Below are positions 25,900 through 34,828 of a stretch of DNA of 64,000 bases, piece by piece (the stretch's first letter is position 1; each line of letters opens with the position of its first letter). A program made the position numbers and the translations under genes. The notes beneath the pieces are model-generated. The model had not been told where the DNA came from. It worked only from the letters and a program-made list of their open reading frames with translations, and searched no databases. The DNA lies in assembly GCF_049310905.1 (NCBI RefSeq), contig NZ_JBMEMN010000006.1, forward strand, positions 18,651 through 82,650. Direction: 5' to 3'. The DNA is from Gudongella sp049310905 (GTDB lineage Bacteria > Bacillota > Clostridia > Tissierellales > Tissierellaceae).

Positions 25900-26781
25900 C
25901 TACTCGATGTTCTGTACCTGCTCCCTTATCTTTTCAATTTCAGACTTTAATTCAACGACAGCCTTTACAATATCCGTATCGCTAGACTTGCTACCTATTG
26001 TGTTAACTTCCCTGTTGAACTCCTGAATTAGAAAATCAAGCTTCCTACCTATTGAGTCTTTTTCTGATAAAATCTCTTTTAACTGAGATACATGACTCTT
26101 TAATCTAGTCAATTCTTCATCTATACTACTTTTATCTGCATAAATTGCTATCTCCATGGCAAGTCGGTCCATATCAACAGCAGCAACATCCTCTAAAATT
26201 GCTTGAATTCTTTCATTCAGCTTAGATTTATACTCCTCTACTACAAGAGGGGCTCTCTCTTCAATTCTAGTTGCTATAGATTCGATGTTTCCCAACTTTC
26301 CATGAATGTCTTTCCTAAGTTGCTCACCTTCATACTCCCTCATTGCAATCATTTTGTCCAGAGCTTTGATTGTTGACTCTTTTATAGCTTCCCATACAAG
26401 ATCTTCATCCAGCTCTTTCTTCTCGGTTTTAATTACATCAGAGATTGAAAGGATATTATTGAGTCTGATACTATCATCGATATCCAATTCACTTTTTAAC
26501 TCTTCAAGAGCTGATTTAAAGCTTCTGGCTAATGAAATATCAACTTTAACATCTACAGCTGTTGTTTCAGCGAATTCAAAATTGACAAATACATCTACCT
26601 TCCCTCTATGCATTCTCTCCTTTATCAGCTTTTTAATACTTTCTTCAAGATAAATGAGATACCTTGGCAGCTTAACATTTATATCCAAATACCTGTGATT
26701 CACTGATTTCAGTTCAATCTTAAGTTTATACAGCTGGTTCTCAGACTCTCCTTTTCCATAGCCTGTCATACTTCTAATCAA
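25900..26781 (-). CDS. yicC: YicC-family endoribonuclease (UPF0701)
   Basis: 293 residues. N-terminal signature MIRSMTGYGKGE and LKSVNHRYLDINVKLPR, C-terminal DIVKAVVELKSEIEKIREQVQNIE, both diagnostic for YicC (DUF1732). E. coli YicC is reported as an RNase acting on a small RNA; the role here is inferred. It leads the yicC-remA-gmk-rpoZ-coaBC-priA-def-fmt run. The 289-nt spacer upstream, shared with divergent rqcH, shows no RNA gene or strong promoter on this strand. Confidence 0.94.
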   Translation of the reverse strand: MIRSMTGYGKGESENQLYKLKIELKSVNHRYLDINVKLPRYLIYLEESIKKLIKERMHRGKVDVFVNFEFAETTAVDVKVDISLARSFKSALEELKSELDIDDSIRLNNILSISDVIKTEKKELDEDLVWEAIKESTIKALDKMIAMREYEGEQLRKDIHGKLGNIESIATRIEERAPLVVEEYKSKLNERIQAILEDVAAVDMDRLAMEIAIYADKSSIDEELTRLKSHVSQLKEILSEKDSIGRKLDFLIQEFNREVNTIGSKSSDTDIVKAVVELKSEIEKIREQVQNIE

Positions 26782-27034
26782 TGGAATCCCTCCTTTTTAT
26801 CCATAAAAGATATCAATCAATCTTATTATTTAAAATTCGATCATCAACCGATAAAAACCACAATCCATCATCAAGTGATTATAATGCATAGATATCTTTA
26901 TACGAGTTATAGAATATTATACATCTATGAATATAAATATCTACTATTTATTACGAAATATTAATATTTAGATGTAATCCTCTAAAATAATTATGTGTAC
27001 AAGATTGTCAATTCTTCATCGATCCAATTTGTGG

Positions 27035-27040
27035 TATACT
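27035..27040 (+). promoter_or_regulatory. Possible -10 box for rqcH
   Basis: TATACT at 27035-27040, 30 nt before the rqcH start. The matching -35 at 17 nt is TTCTTC, a poor match, so this is tentative. Confidence 0.35.
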
Positions 27041-27070
27041 AGATAGACAACATAAATACGGAGGTTTAAA

Positions 27071-28846
27071 ATGTCATTTGATGGTATAGTAACCAGATCA
27101 GTAGTATCCGAATTAAATAGTATATTGCTTGGCGGTAGGATAGATAAGATTTATCAACATGAAAAAGACGAAATGTTAATACAGATATACAGTAAGGGAA
27201 AGAATCATCGATTGCTAATATCCGCAAGTAGCAACAACCCAAGAATATATTTAACAAGCTCCCCAAAAACTAATCCACTTTCACCACCAATGTTTTGCAT
27301 GCTACTTAGGAAACACCTGACTGGCAGTATAATACTGGACATTAGGCAGAGAGGTTTGGATAGAGTTGTCATATTTACTCTTTCAGGTAAAGATGAACTT
27401 GGCAACCCCACTGAAAGAGAGCTCATCGTTGAAATAATGGGAAAACATAGTAATATTATACTTATTGATAAGGATTCCAGGAAAATTATTGACTCTATAA
27501 AAAGAATCCCTGCTGAAATCTCTAGGGTCAGACAACTGCTTCCGGGATTTGACTATTCCTTTATAGAATCAGAAGGCAAGGTAGATCCACTCCAGTCAGA
27601 TCAGAATGATTTCTATGATCACCTAGATAAAGCTAATGGAAGTCAAAAAATATTTAAGTTTCTTTATCAAAGTTTTACTGGCCTCAGTCCACTAGCAGGC
27701 AGAGAGATCTGTAGCATAGCAGGCCTTGACTCAGACAGAGTCATCTTAAGTCTTGATGATAATGACAAAAACAATCTTTTAAATGGTCTTAATCAATTTA
27801 TTCAAAAAGTTAAGAATGAAGAATTTAAACCAGTGTATATATTAAAGGAAGAGGATAGTAATGTTGAGGCCTTCTATGCATTCCCATTATCACAATACCG
27901 AGGGATGAATCAAATAGAGACTAACAGTGTTTCAAAAATGCTCGATTTTGTATATAACTCTAGGGATACAAGTGATAGAGTTAAACAGAAATCAGCTTCA
28001 CTTAAGAAAATCCTGCACACCAAGCTTGAAAGAGCACAGAATAAACTTTCAAAGCAAAGAGAGGAGCTTCTAAATAGTAAAGATAGAGAAAAATATAAAG
28101 TATATGCTGATTTAATACAATCAAATCTATACAGGATAAATAAAGGACTTGATCAAGTCATACTTGAAAATTTTTATGATGAAAATCTAGAGAAGTTAAA
28201 GGTTCCCCTAGATCCAAAAACAAGTCCTGCGGAAAATGCCCAAAGATATTACAAGAAATATGGCAAGCTAAAAACTGCCAATCAGCTATTACTTGCTCAG
28301 ATTCCAGAAACAGAGTCTGAAATATCCTATATTGAACATGTCCTTGTAAGCCTTGAAAACGCAACCGATGTCAAAGAACTTGATGAAATTAAGGATGAAC
28401 TTATTCTAGAGGGTTATATACAAAGACGAAGCATGAAAGATAGGAAGAAAAAAGTAAAATTGTCAGGTCCACTAAGATTTGTATCATCAGAAGGCTTTGA
28501 AATTTTTGTAGGAAGAAATAACAGGCAAAATGAAATGCTCACTATGAAAATCGCAAAAAAAGAAGATATCTGGCTTCATACAAAAGGAATTCCTGGAAGT
28601 CACGTTATCATCAAGACAGAGGGAAACTCAGTCCCAGAACAAACTCTTACTGAAGCAGGTTTACTAGCTGCTTATTACAGCAAAGGTAGAAACTCAGGAA
28701 GTGTCGAAGTGGACTATACAGAAAAAAAATACGTAAGAAAACCAAAGAATGGAAAGACCGGACTGGTAGTGTATGAAAACCAAAAAACCATAGTGGTAAA
28801 TCCATCTCCAGCAGAATTAGACAAGATAAAAAAGATAGAGGATTAA
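27071..28846 (+). CDS. rqcH: Ribosome quality-control NFACT protein RqcH
   Basis: RqcH binds stalled 50S-peptidyl-tRNA complexes and recruits tRNA-Ala to add C-terminal alanine tails that mark proteins for degradation. 591 residues: NFACT-N domain with the Asp-Arg pair at residues 97-98 (RQRGLDRVVIF) that is needed for Ala-tRNA binding in B. subtilis, a long coiled coil at about 300-430, and the C-terminal NFACT-R domain with IWLHTKGIPGSHVIIKTEG. The older name FbpA reflects surface fibronectin binding in some species; no signal peptide is present here. One of only four plus-strand genes; ribosome site GGAGG 7 nt before the ATG. Confidence 0.97.
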   Translation: MSFDGIVTRSVVSELNSILLGGRIDKIYQHEKDEMLIQIYSKGKNHRLLISASSNNPRIYLTSSPKTNPLSPPMFCMLLRKHLTGSIILDIRQRGLDRVVIFTLSGKDELGNPTERELIVEIMGKHSNIILIDKDSRKIIDSIKRIPAEISRVRQLLPGFDYSFIESEGKVDPLQSDQNDFYDHLDKANGSQKIFKFLYQSFTGLSPLAGREICSIAGLDSDRVILSLDDNDKNNLLNGLNQFIQKVKNEEFKPVYILKEEDSNVEAFYAFPLSQYRGMNQIETNSVSKMLDFVYNSRDTSDRVKQKSASLKKILHTKLERAQNKLSKQREELLNSKDREKYKVYADLIQSNLYRINKGLDQVILENFYDENLEKLKVPLDPKTSPAENAQRYYKKYGKLKTANQLLLAQIPETESEISYIEHVLVSLENATDVKELDEIKDELILEGYIQRRSMKDRKKKVKLSGPLRFVSSEGFEIFVGRNNRQNEMLTMKIAKKEDIWLHTKGIPGSHVIIKTEGNSVPEQTLTEAGLLAAYYSKGRNSGSVEVDYTEKKYVRKPKNGKTGLVVYENQKTIVVNPSPAELDKIKKIED

Positions 28847-28862
28847 TAGGTCCTCTATCTTT
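28831..28862. terminator. Bidirectional terminator between rqcH and pyrR
   Basis: A 12-bp perfect stem, AAAGATAGAGGA with TCCTCTATCTTT, around an 8-nt loop lies across both convergent stop codons; four T residues follow on the plus strand and A-rich sequence gives U residues on the minus strand. Confidence 0.8.
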
Positions 28863-29388
28863 TCATAATAACCACTTCATCTTTTCCATCTATTTCCTTC
28901 AATTTGACACCTACAACTTCAGTTCTTGCAGTAGGTACATTTTTACCTACATAATCCGGCCTTATTGGGAATTCTCTGTGCCCTCGGTCCACTAACACAG
29001 CCAATTGTACTTTCCTGGGTCTGCCGTTGTCGATTAATGCATCCAGAGCAGCTCTGACAGTTCTTCCAGTATAGATTACATCATCAACTAAAACAATCTT
29101 CTTACCATTTATTTCACCCTTGAAGCTTTCATTTACAACAGGTTGATTTCCAATTTCCTCAAGATCATCCCTATATAGACTAATGTCCAGAGTATATACT
29201 GGTACGTCTTCGCCTTCAATATTAAATATCATTTCTGCAATTCTCCTGGCAAAAGGGACGCCCCTTGTTTTAACCCCAACCAAAACCAAGTCTTTTATGC
29301 CTTTGTTTCTTTCAATTATTTCATTTGAAATCCTAGTTGTTGCTCTGGCAATTGCCTTATTGTCCATAATAACGGCTTTTACTATCAT
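28855..29388 (-). CDS. pyrR: Bifunctional pyr-operon attenuator / uracil phosphoribosyltransferase PyrR
   Basis: 177 residues of the PyrR family: binds pyrimidine mRNA leaders in response to UMP and has uracil phosphoribosyltransferase activity. PRPP-binding motif VLVDDVIYTGRTVRAALD, N-terminal RATTRISNEIIERNKG, and GVKTRGVPFARRIAE. No pyr operon or PyrR-binding leader is visible nearby, so its regulatory target is elsewhere. It overlaps the upstream pseudouridine synthase gene by one base, the usual lspA-rlu-pyrR order. Confidence 0.96.
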   Translation of the reverse strand: MIVKAVIMDNKAIARATTRISNEIIERNKGIKDLVLVGVKTRGVPFARRIAEMIFNIEGEDVPVYTLDISLYRDDLEEIGNQPVVNESFKGEINGKKIVLVDDVIYTGRTVRAALDALIDNGRPRKVQLAVLVDRGHREFPIRPDYVGKNVPTARTEVVGVKLKEIDGKDEVVIMKR

Positions 29389-30305
29389 TATTGAACCTCC
29401 CTTTGCAGCTTTGCCAATATTTTTTTGAAATCCTCTGGTAATTCACACTCAAATTCAACTTTAGTCTTGGTTGAAGGGTGAGTGAATCCCAACTTTCTAG
29501 CATGTAACAGTTGCCTCTTTACATTAAATTCATTCTTACCGCTTGAATACACAGGATCTCCCACCACTGGATTACCAAAGTACGCAAAATGTACCCTTAT
29601 TTGATGTGTTCTTCCGGTTTCAAGTCTAACTGAAACTAATGTGTACTTACCATACCTCTCTTTAACAGTGAAATGGCTTATAGCTTCTTTGCTGTTTTTG
29701 TCAGTTACAGCCATTTTCTTTCTATCTCTCTGATTCCTGCCTATTGGTGCATTTATCGTTCCGCCGTCCTGTTTGACATTACCATGAACCAAAGTTATGT
29801 ACTCTCTATAAACACCGTGGTATTTTAACTGCTCAGATAGCTCTCTGTGAGCTTTATCATTCTTAGCTATCACTATCAGGCCTGAGGTGTCCTTATCCAA
29901 CCTGTGGACGATTCCTGGCCTTATAATGCCATTAATAGATGACAGGTTATCCATACGATACATAAGTGCATTGACAAGTGTTCCTGAATAGTTTCCAGGT
30001 GCCGGATGTACAACCATTCCATAATCCTTATCTATTACCGCCAAATCATCGTCTTCATAAACAATTTCGATTGGGATATTCTCAGGTGTAATTTCAAGAA
30101 TTTTGGGCTCAGGAAGCTGTACAAGAATTGTATCACCTTCTTTGACCAAATAACTTGGCTTTTTGAAAGATTTATTTACAGTAATTAACTTATCTTTTAT
30201 TAGTTTATGAATTCTGGTTCGTGAAAACTCATCCAGCTCCAATGAAAGAAAAAAGTCCAGTCTTTCATTATCTTCTTCACCTACATAGATTTCGATTTCT
30301 TTCAA
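29388..30305 (-). CDS. RluA-family 23S rRNA pseudouridine synthase (RluD/YlyB-like)
   Basis: 305 residues. N-terminal S4 RNA-binding domain (about 15-75, LDEFSRTRIHKLIKD), then the pseudouridine synthase domain with the catalytic Asp motif GIVHRLDKDTSGLIVIAK, TGRTHQIRVHFAY and HARKLGFTHP. The position between lspA and pyrR is that of B. subtilis ylyB. The exact target uridines cannot be told from sequence; RluD-like sites in helix 69 are the usual guess. Confidence 0.95.
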   Translation of the reverse strand: MKEIEIYVGEEDNERLDFFLSLELDEFSRTRIHKLIKDKLITVNKSFKKPSYLVKEGDTILVQLPEPKILEITPENIPIEIVYEDDDLAVIDKDYGMVVHPAPGNYSGTLVNALMYRMDNLSSINGIIRPGIVHRLDKDTSGLIVIAKNDKAHRELSEQLKYHGVYREYITLVHGNVKQDGGTINAPIGRNQRDRKKMAVTDKNSKEAISHFTVKERYGKYTLVSVRLETGRTHQIRVHFAYFGNPVVGDPVYSSGKNEFNVKRQLLHARKLGFTHPSTKTKVEFECELPEDFKKILAKLQREVQ

Positions 30306-30306
30306 T

Positions 30307-30774
30307 TTAAATCACCTGTGCCTTATCATATTTGTCAAATAATATTACAAAAATAAGTAGCCCTGTTCCTATGACAATAAAGATATCTGCAATATTAAAA
30401 ACTGGAAAATCATATAATCTTCCAAGGTCAACCTTAATAAAATCTACTACATACCCAAGTCTAACTCTATCAATTAGATTGCCTAAAGCGCCCCCCAATA
30501 GAAATCCCATGGCTATATTTGCAACCAAAGTTAGTTTTTTCTGATTCTTTATCATATATATTGACATTACCACTAATACTAGAGTAGTAACTGAAATAAA
30601 GAATAATCTTTGGTTTTGAAGTATACCAAAAGCAGCGCCATAGTTCTTTACAAAATGGAGTTCAATTAAATCATTAATGAGCACTATCGGCTTTTTATTC
30701 ATTAAATATAAAACTGACAAATGCTTTGTTGCCTGATCAGCTACTATAATCAGAATTCCCAATATAAATCCCAA
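30307..30774 (-). CDS. lspA: Signal peptidase II (prolipoprotein)
   Basis: Aspartyl membrane protease that cleaves lipoprotein signal peptides after diacylglyceryl transfer. Four membrane helices and the conserved blocks ADQATK, NYGAAFG, NLIDRVRLGYVVDFI and FNIADIFIVIG carry the two catalytic Asp residues. I place the start at the TTG at 30774 (155 residues): AGGAGGA lies 6 nt before it and homologues begin there; the ATG at 30792 would add six residues but has no good ribosome site and would put AGGAGG inside the gene. It follows divIVA. Confidence 0.93.
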   Translation of the reverse strand: MGFILGILIIVADQATKHLSVLYLMNKKPIVLINDLIELHFVKNYGAAFGILQNQRLFFISVTTLVLVVMSIYMIKNQKKLTLVANIAMGFLLGGALGNLIDRVRLGYVVDFIKVDLGRLYDFPVFNIADIFIVIGTGLLIFVILFDKYDKAQVI

Positions 30775-30836
30775 TGCTTTTCCTCCTACCATTCTTTCAT
30801 TTTACAGAACAAAAAGAAGCCAACGCTCCTCCTGGT

Positions 30837-31340
30837 CTATTCTTTCAAATCTTTCTCTTCTGTTGTACTGCTTTCAACTCTGTTTTTATTATCTACATTG
30901 TTATAATACTCCTCCAATGAAAGTAGCTGAGATTTAAGGAAAGACTCGTATCTGGTTTTGAATATAAACAACTCTTTTTGAAGATAATCATATTCATTCT
31001 TTATTCCTCTTACGTCCTCTCTCGATTGCTCAATGATTCTTCTTCCTGTATCCTCGGCATTCTCAATTATAATTTCAGCTTTGTTTCTTGCATTGACGGT
31101 GACTTCATCTGCTGCTTGCTGAGCAACTAAAAGCGTGCTTTTCAAGGTTTCTTCCATGGTCTGGAACTGTCTTATCTGGTCAGTAAGCATATTAATTTTA
31201 TCCTTGTATTCAATATTTTCCTTATACATTCTTTCATAATCGTCAATAATCTCTGTAAGGAAAGAATTGACTTCCTTAGGATAGAAACCTCTAAAAGTTT
31301 TTTTGAAATTCTTATTCTGGATATCTAAAGGTGTTATCAT
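30837..31340 (-). CDS. divIVA: DivIVA-domain cell-division protein
   Basis: 167 residues. N-terminal DivIVA lipid-binding domain (MITPLDIQNKNFKKTFRGF and GFYPKEVNSFLTEIIDDYE), followed by a long parallel coiled coil and a charged tail. In Firmicutes it marks negatively curved membrane at the pole or septum. It ends the sepF-ylmG-ylmH-divIVA gene string and is immediately upstream of lspA. Confidence 0.96.
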   Translation of the reverse strand: MITPLDIQNKNFKKTFRGFYPKEVNSFLTEIIDDYERMYKENIEYKDKINMLTDQIRQFQTMEETLKSTLLVAQQAADEVTVNARNKAEIIIENAEDTGRRIIEQSREDVRGIKNEYDYLQKELFIFKTRYESFLKSQLLSLEEYYNNVDNKNRVESSTTEEKDLKE

Positions 31341-31352
31341 TTAATCACTCCA

Positions 31353-32135
31353 TTACACTAGTTTTCTGATTGTCAGATTTAGTCTTCCTTTTTTTGAAGT
31401 ACCGCCTAGCCCATAAAAAATGGTTCTGCCTTTTCCTCTTACAGAAACAACATCCCCTATCTCAAGTACAGTATCTGATTTTTTAATTTTTTCCCAGTTT
31501 ACTTTTGTATCACCTGATTTAATTAATCCCATGCTCTCACTTCTTGAAATATTGTATGCAGCACTCAGATAAACATCCAATCTCAGAGATGCTACAAATT
31601 TCTTAAGTTCAATAAAATCTGGTTTAGGGTAAACCAAGTTCTCTCCTTGAATCTCTGATATACTAATATTTTTATTGCCTGCCTTTTCAAAATTCAACAG
31701 TATATAATCCTTGATTTCTTTTTTTACTATTACTACAGTATAATTTTCATACAAAAGAATATCTCCAATTTTCTCTCTTGTCAATCCAATCCCCATTATT
31801 GCTCCAAGATAATCCTTGTGATTAAGACCATCCAGATGACCTTCAATTTTTAAGTATGAAACAGGTGATTCAAGATCTTCGCTGTATATGTACTCTGGAT
31901 GTATTATTATACACTTCCTCTCAGTCTCTTCTAGCCCACCGTGAAAAATGTAGGACAATTCCTGAAAGCGATTTAGAATTGATTCACTTAACTTTTGTTC
32001 ATATGGATCCATAAAGTCTGATTCGATTACCATATGACTCTTTAAAGATGACTCAATCAAATCAAGCAGCCTTCTCATCTTAAAAACTATTTCATTGTCA
32101 TTAATATGATTAAGGTACATACCTTTATCTAACAT
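31353..32135 (-). CDS. ylmH: S4-domain RNA-binding protein YlmH
   Basis: 260 residues with a C-terminal S4 domain (RLDVYLSAAYNISRSESMGLIKSGDTKVNW and onward, about 180-240) and a conserved central region GLTREKIGDILL. YlmH is a cell-division-cluster protein recently connected to rescue of stalled 50S subunits, in parallel with RqcH; the rqcH gene lies 2.5 kb away. That function is from the family; the sequence shows only RNA binding. It starts 4 nt after the ylmG stop. Confidence 0.94.
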   Translation of the reverse strand: MLDKGMYLNHINDNEIVFKMRRLLDLIESSLKSHMVIESDFMDPYEQKLSESILNRFQELSYIFHGGLEETERKCIIIHPEYIYSEDLESPVSYLKIEGHLDGLNHKDYLGAIMGIGLTREKIGDILLYENYTVVIVKKEIKDYILLNFEKAGNKNISISEIQGENLVYPKPDFIELKKFVASLRLDVYLSAAYNISRSESMGLIKSGDTKVNWEKIKKSDTVLEIGDVVSVRGKGRTIFYGLGGTSKKGRLNLTIRKLV

Positions 32136-32138
32136 ATG

Positions 32139-32405
32139 TTACCCTACTATATTCAGTATCACAGAATAAACAACTCTCAAAAAAATTATGGCTACCCAAG
32201 GTGAAAAATCTATGAAGCCTCTTCCAAATCCAATTTTATCCAACAATGCTCTAGCAGGTGCCATAATAGGCTCTGTAAGTTCGAATAGTATTTTACCGAA
32301 CAAATTATTCACAGGAATTCTGAAGATATTTACAAATATTCGTATTATAATTAAAATCTCTAAAAAATCAAATAATATCCTTACTGATCTTAGCAATGTA
32401 TACAT
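32139..32405 (-). CDS. ylmG: YggT/YlmG-family membrane protein
   Basis: 88 residues with two hydrophobic helices (about 5-30 and 65-88) separated by the conserved loop LTEPIMAPARALLDK. The YggT family is associated with septum/nucleoid organisation in the sepF neighbourhood; its mechanism is unclear. Confidence 0.94.
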   Translation of the reverse strand: MYTLLRSVRILFDFLEILIIIRIFVNIFRIPVNNLFGKILFELTEPIMAPARALLDKIGFGRGFIDFSPWVAIIFLRVVYSVILNIVG

Positions 32406-32415
32406 TAAAGTCTCC

Positions 32416-32847
32416 TTACCAAGGGAATATTCCCCTGTTCTTCAATTCGTCTTTTAATCCGTCTATTTCTATATTGTTAGGTGCAAGTATAAATATATCT
32501 TTGGTAACTTTCTGAATTTTCCCCTCAACTGCATAAAGCCCACCATTAATAAAATCAAAGATTTGCCTTTTTACATTCGTGTCTAGTTGTTCGAAATTAA
32601 CTACGATTGCTTTCCTTAATTTAAGGTCATCAATAATCGCCGGTGCTTCCTCGTAGCTAAGAGGTTCATGTACTGAAATTTTCATATTATTGTTTGTGTG
32701 AATATTTACAACTTTGTTACTGAATTTTTTTGTTGACTGAGAAGACCCTGCTTCAATTTCTTCAGTTGTCTCATCAACTAAATATTCATCTTCTTCGTAA
32801 TCATCAATACCTATAAAATACTTGAATTTATCAAATATATTACCCAT
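32416..32847 (-). CDS. sepF: Cell-division protein SepF
   Basis: FtsZ-binding membrane anchor of the divisome. 143 residues: an N-terminal amphipathic membrane helix (MGNIFDKFKYFIGI), a variable acidic linker and the conserved C-terminal fold (AIVVNFEQLDTNVKRQIFDFI, GGLYAVEGKIQKVTKDIFILAP). It lies between yggS and ylmG, the standard order. Confidence 0.97.
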   Translation of the reverse strand: MGNIFDKFKYFIGIDDYEEDEYLVDETTEEIEAGSSQSTKKFSNKVVNIHTNNNMKISVHEPLSYEEAPAIIDDLKLRKAIVVNFEQLDTNVKRQIFDFINGGLYAVEGKIQKVTKDIFILAPNNIEIDGLKDELKNRGIFPW

Positions 32848-32858
32848 TCTATTCCCTC

Positions 32859-33545
32859 CTAATAGTTTCTCTCCCCAAAAATCCCAGTTCCTACCCTAAT
32901 CATATTTGATCCTTCTTCAATTGCTATTTCGAAATCATTCGTCATGCCCATGGAAAGTATATCCATGCTGATTTCTTTGTAATTCTCCACTTTGATTTTT
33001 TCGCTGAGATTGTACAACCCTCTGAAAGTGTTCCTAAGAACAACCTCATCATCCGTAAAAGGAGCTATTGTCATCAATCCTTTAATTCTTAAGTTTTCAA
33101 ACATCAACACCTTTTCAATAAAAGGAATAACATCTTCTTCCTTCATACCGAACTTTGAATCCTCTTGTGATACGTTAACTTGAATTAATGTATCAATAAC
33201 ACGATTACTTGCCTTTGCTCTTTTATCAATCTCTTTAGCAAGTGAAATCCTGTCCAGTGAATGAATTAGATGAACCTTTTCCACTAAAAATTTCACTTTG
33301 TTTGTTTGAAGATGACCTATCATGTGGTATTTAGGTCTGTCACCAAGAATCTCCATTTTTTCAGCAAGCTCCTGGACCTTGTTTTCTCCAATATCTACAA
33401 CTCCAAGGTCTAGTGCTTCAATTATCTTATCTACTTGCAGGGTTTTTGTTACTGCAACCAATTTAACTTCGTCTTCTCTCCCTGACCTATCAAGGGCAAG
33501 TCTAATTCTGTCATTTATTCCTAATAGATTATCATGGATGCTAAT
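32859..33545 (-). CDS. yggS: PLP homeostasis protein YggS/YlmE, apparent AUU start
   Basis: Single-domain TIM-barrel PLP-binding protein (PLPBP/COG0325) involved in vitamin B6 balance. Family motifs: LVAVTKT with the PLP-binding Lys, IGENKVQELAEK, HMIGHLQTNKVK, GLMTIAPF and LSMGMTNDFEIAIEEGSNMIRVG. A start at an ATG, GTG or TTG gives only 200 residues (TTG at 33461) and cuts into the first strand. The frame is open for 28 further codons encoding family-like sequence (INDRIRLALDRSGREDEVK), ending at an ATT at 33545 that has GGGAGG 9 nt before it. I take this ATT as the start (228 residues, normal family length). No standard start codon lies in that stretch. Confidence 0.85.
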   Translation of the reverse strand: MSIHDNLLGINDRIRLALDRSGREDEVKLVAVTKTLQVDKIIEALDLGVVDIGENKVQELAEKMEILGDRPKYHMIGHLQTNKVKFLVEKVHLIHSLDRISLAKEIDKRAKASNRVIDTLIQVNVSQEDSKFGMKEEDVIPFIEKVLMFENLRIKGLMTIAPFTDDEVVLRNTFRGLYNLSEKIKVENYKEISMDILSMGMTNDFEIAIEEGSNMIRVGTGIFGERNY

Positions 33546-33560
33546 TTTAAAGACCTCCCA

Positions 33561-34817
33561 TCAATTTAATATTTCATCTACATCAACAGAATCAGGATCT
33601 GTTATGACATCACTGAACATATTAATTGTCCTTACTGACCCATCTCCCGATTTTATGTATCCGTTGTTGTCACCCTTTGAAACAAATGCGTATTCTTCAT
33701 CACTTGCAACTACTTCGACAGGTCTGAAGGTTACTACTCCGTAAAACTCCTTGACTTTTACCCCGACAGTATCTCCCATCTCAGTTAGAGATTCAATTGG
33801 TATTCTATAAGTTTCTTCATTAAAAGTTATTACATTTATATCTACAAATCTTTTGTCATACAATTTTTCAATGAATTTAGTGCCTTCTAGTACATAAAAC
33901 ACTTCGCGATTTTCTTCCAGAATCATTACAACCGGTAATTCCAATGTTACAAAACTCTCTTCTTCCAGAAGAATATTAACACTTAAAACTTCTTTCAATT
34001 CAAATTCGGTTTCAAATCCGTTTTCAATCTCCATTATCAAGTACCACTGGTAATCGTCAATTATCTTAAAAACCGGTTTTTTTTCTGTAGTTTCATCCAG
34101 TATTCCCAGTTTCTGAACTTCTTTTAGTGTTTCAATACTCATATCAGATAGCAAATTTGCATTTAAAACACTTTCCCATCCGTCTATTTTATATGATACA
34201 AGTCCTGAATGATTTGAATGAATCTCTCTATCGTATTTTGCTATTTGAGAAAGTAAGCCCTGCCGTTTATCCATAAGATCTTCAATAGAAAGGTTTTGAT
34301 CAACAATATCTTCAGATGCATTGACTATGGTACTACTCTGAAGTTCAATGGATTCTCTAGTATCATTGATACCCTGATAATCCTCATCCGATAGTTGTTG
34401 ATGAAGGTTGGAAACTAAGAAGTCCAAACCATCAGATGCATCTTGACTATTACTGATGTCGTTTTCCAACTCACTATAAAAATCAATCATATTTTCGATT
34501 TGGCTAAGTTCATCCTTAAGATTTGTAGTATCCTCAAGTAAAAGTACATCCGCTACAGCCTGACCAACACGAACTCTTTCTCCCTCCTTGACGACCTTGT
34601 ATATATCACCATCAGTCTCTGAATAATACAACTTCTCGTCTCTTGCTAAAATTCCTTTGGCAGGAACTTCTACAACATACTCATATTCTTCTGGCAGTAT
34701 AAATTTGCTTACTGTACCAGATAATCGCGGAAGTACATTCAATGCAATTATTATCAGAGCTATAAATCCTATGAAAAGAATAATCTTTCTTTTTATGTCA
34801 CCCTGATATCCCATCAT
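33561..34817 (-). CDS. HlyD-like membrane-fusion/adaptor protein
   Basis: 418 residues. An N-terminal membrane helix (IILFIGFIALIIIALNVLP) is followed by an external part. A split biotinyl-lipoyl-like domain (VPAKGILARDEKLYYSETDGD ... GERVRVGQAVADV) flanks a central coiled coil (about 90-190), and beta-rich regions lie at the C-terminus; this is the HlyD/adaptor layout. No ABC or RND partner is encoded nearby. A gene of this type beside sepF is common in Clostridia, which suggests an envelope or division role rather than drug export. Function not established. Confidence 0.8.
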   Translation of the reverse strand: MMGYQGDIKRKIILFIGFIALIIIALNVLPRLSGTVSKFILPEEYEYVVEVPAKGILARDEKLYYSETDGDIYKVVKEGERVRVGQAVADVLLLEDTTNLKDELSQIENMIDFYSELENDISNSQDASDGLDFLVSNLHQQLSDEDYQGINDTRESIELQSSTIVNASEDIVDQNLSIEDLMDKRQGLLSQIAKYDREIHSNHSGLVSYKIDGWESVLNANLLSDMSIETLKEVQKLGILDETTEKKPVFKIIDDYQWYLIMEIENGFETEFELKEVLSVNILLEEESFVTLELPVVMILEENREVFYVLEGTKFIEKLYDKRFVDINVITFNEETYRIPIESLTEMGDTVGVKVKEFYGVVTFRPVEVVASDEEYAFVSKGDNNGYIKSGDGSVRTINMFSDVITDPDSVDVDEILN

Positions 34818-34828
34818 TCAATTCACAC

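Noticed and set aside
26782..27070. Possible small RNA or riboswitch in the yicC-rqcH spacer
   Set aside because: Very AT-rich, with no stable hairpin plus U-tract and no recognised leader motif; only a weak rqcH -10 box is seen.
30790..30840. Terminator between divIVA and lspA
   Set aside because: Only three or four base pairs can form near the T-run, too weak to call.
32859..33461. yggS as an N-terminally truncated pseudogene
   Set aside because: The missing family sequence is encoded upstream in frame; only a standard start codon is lacking.
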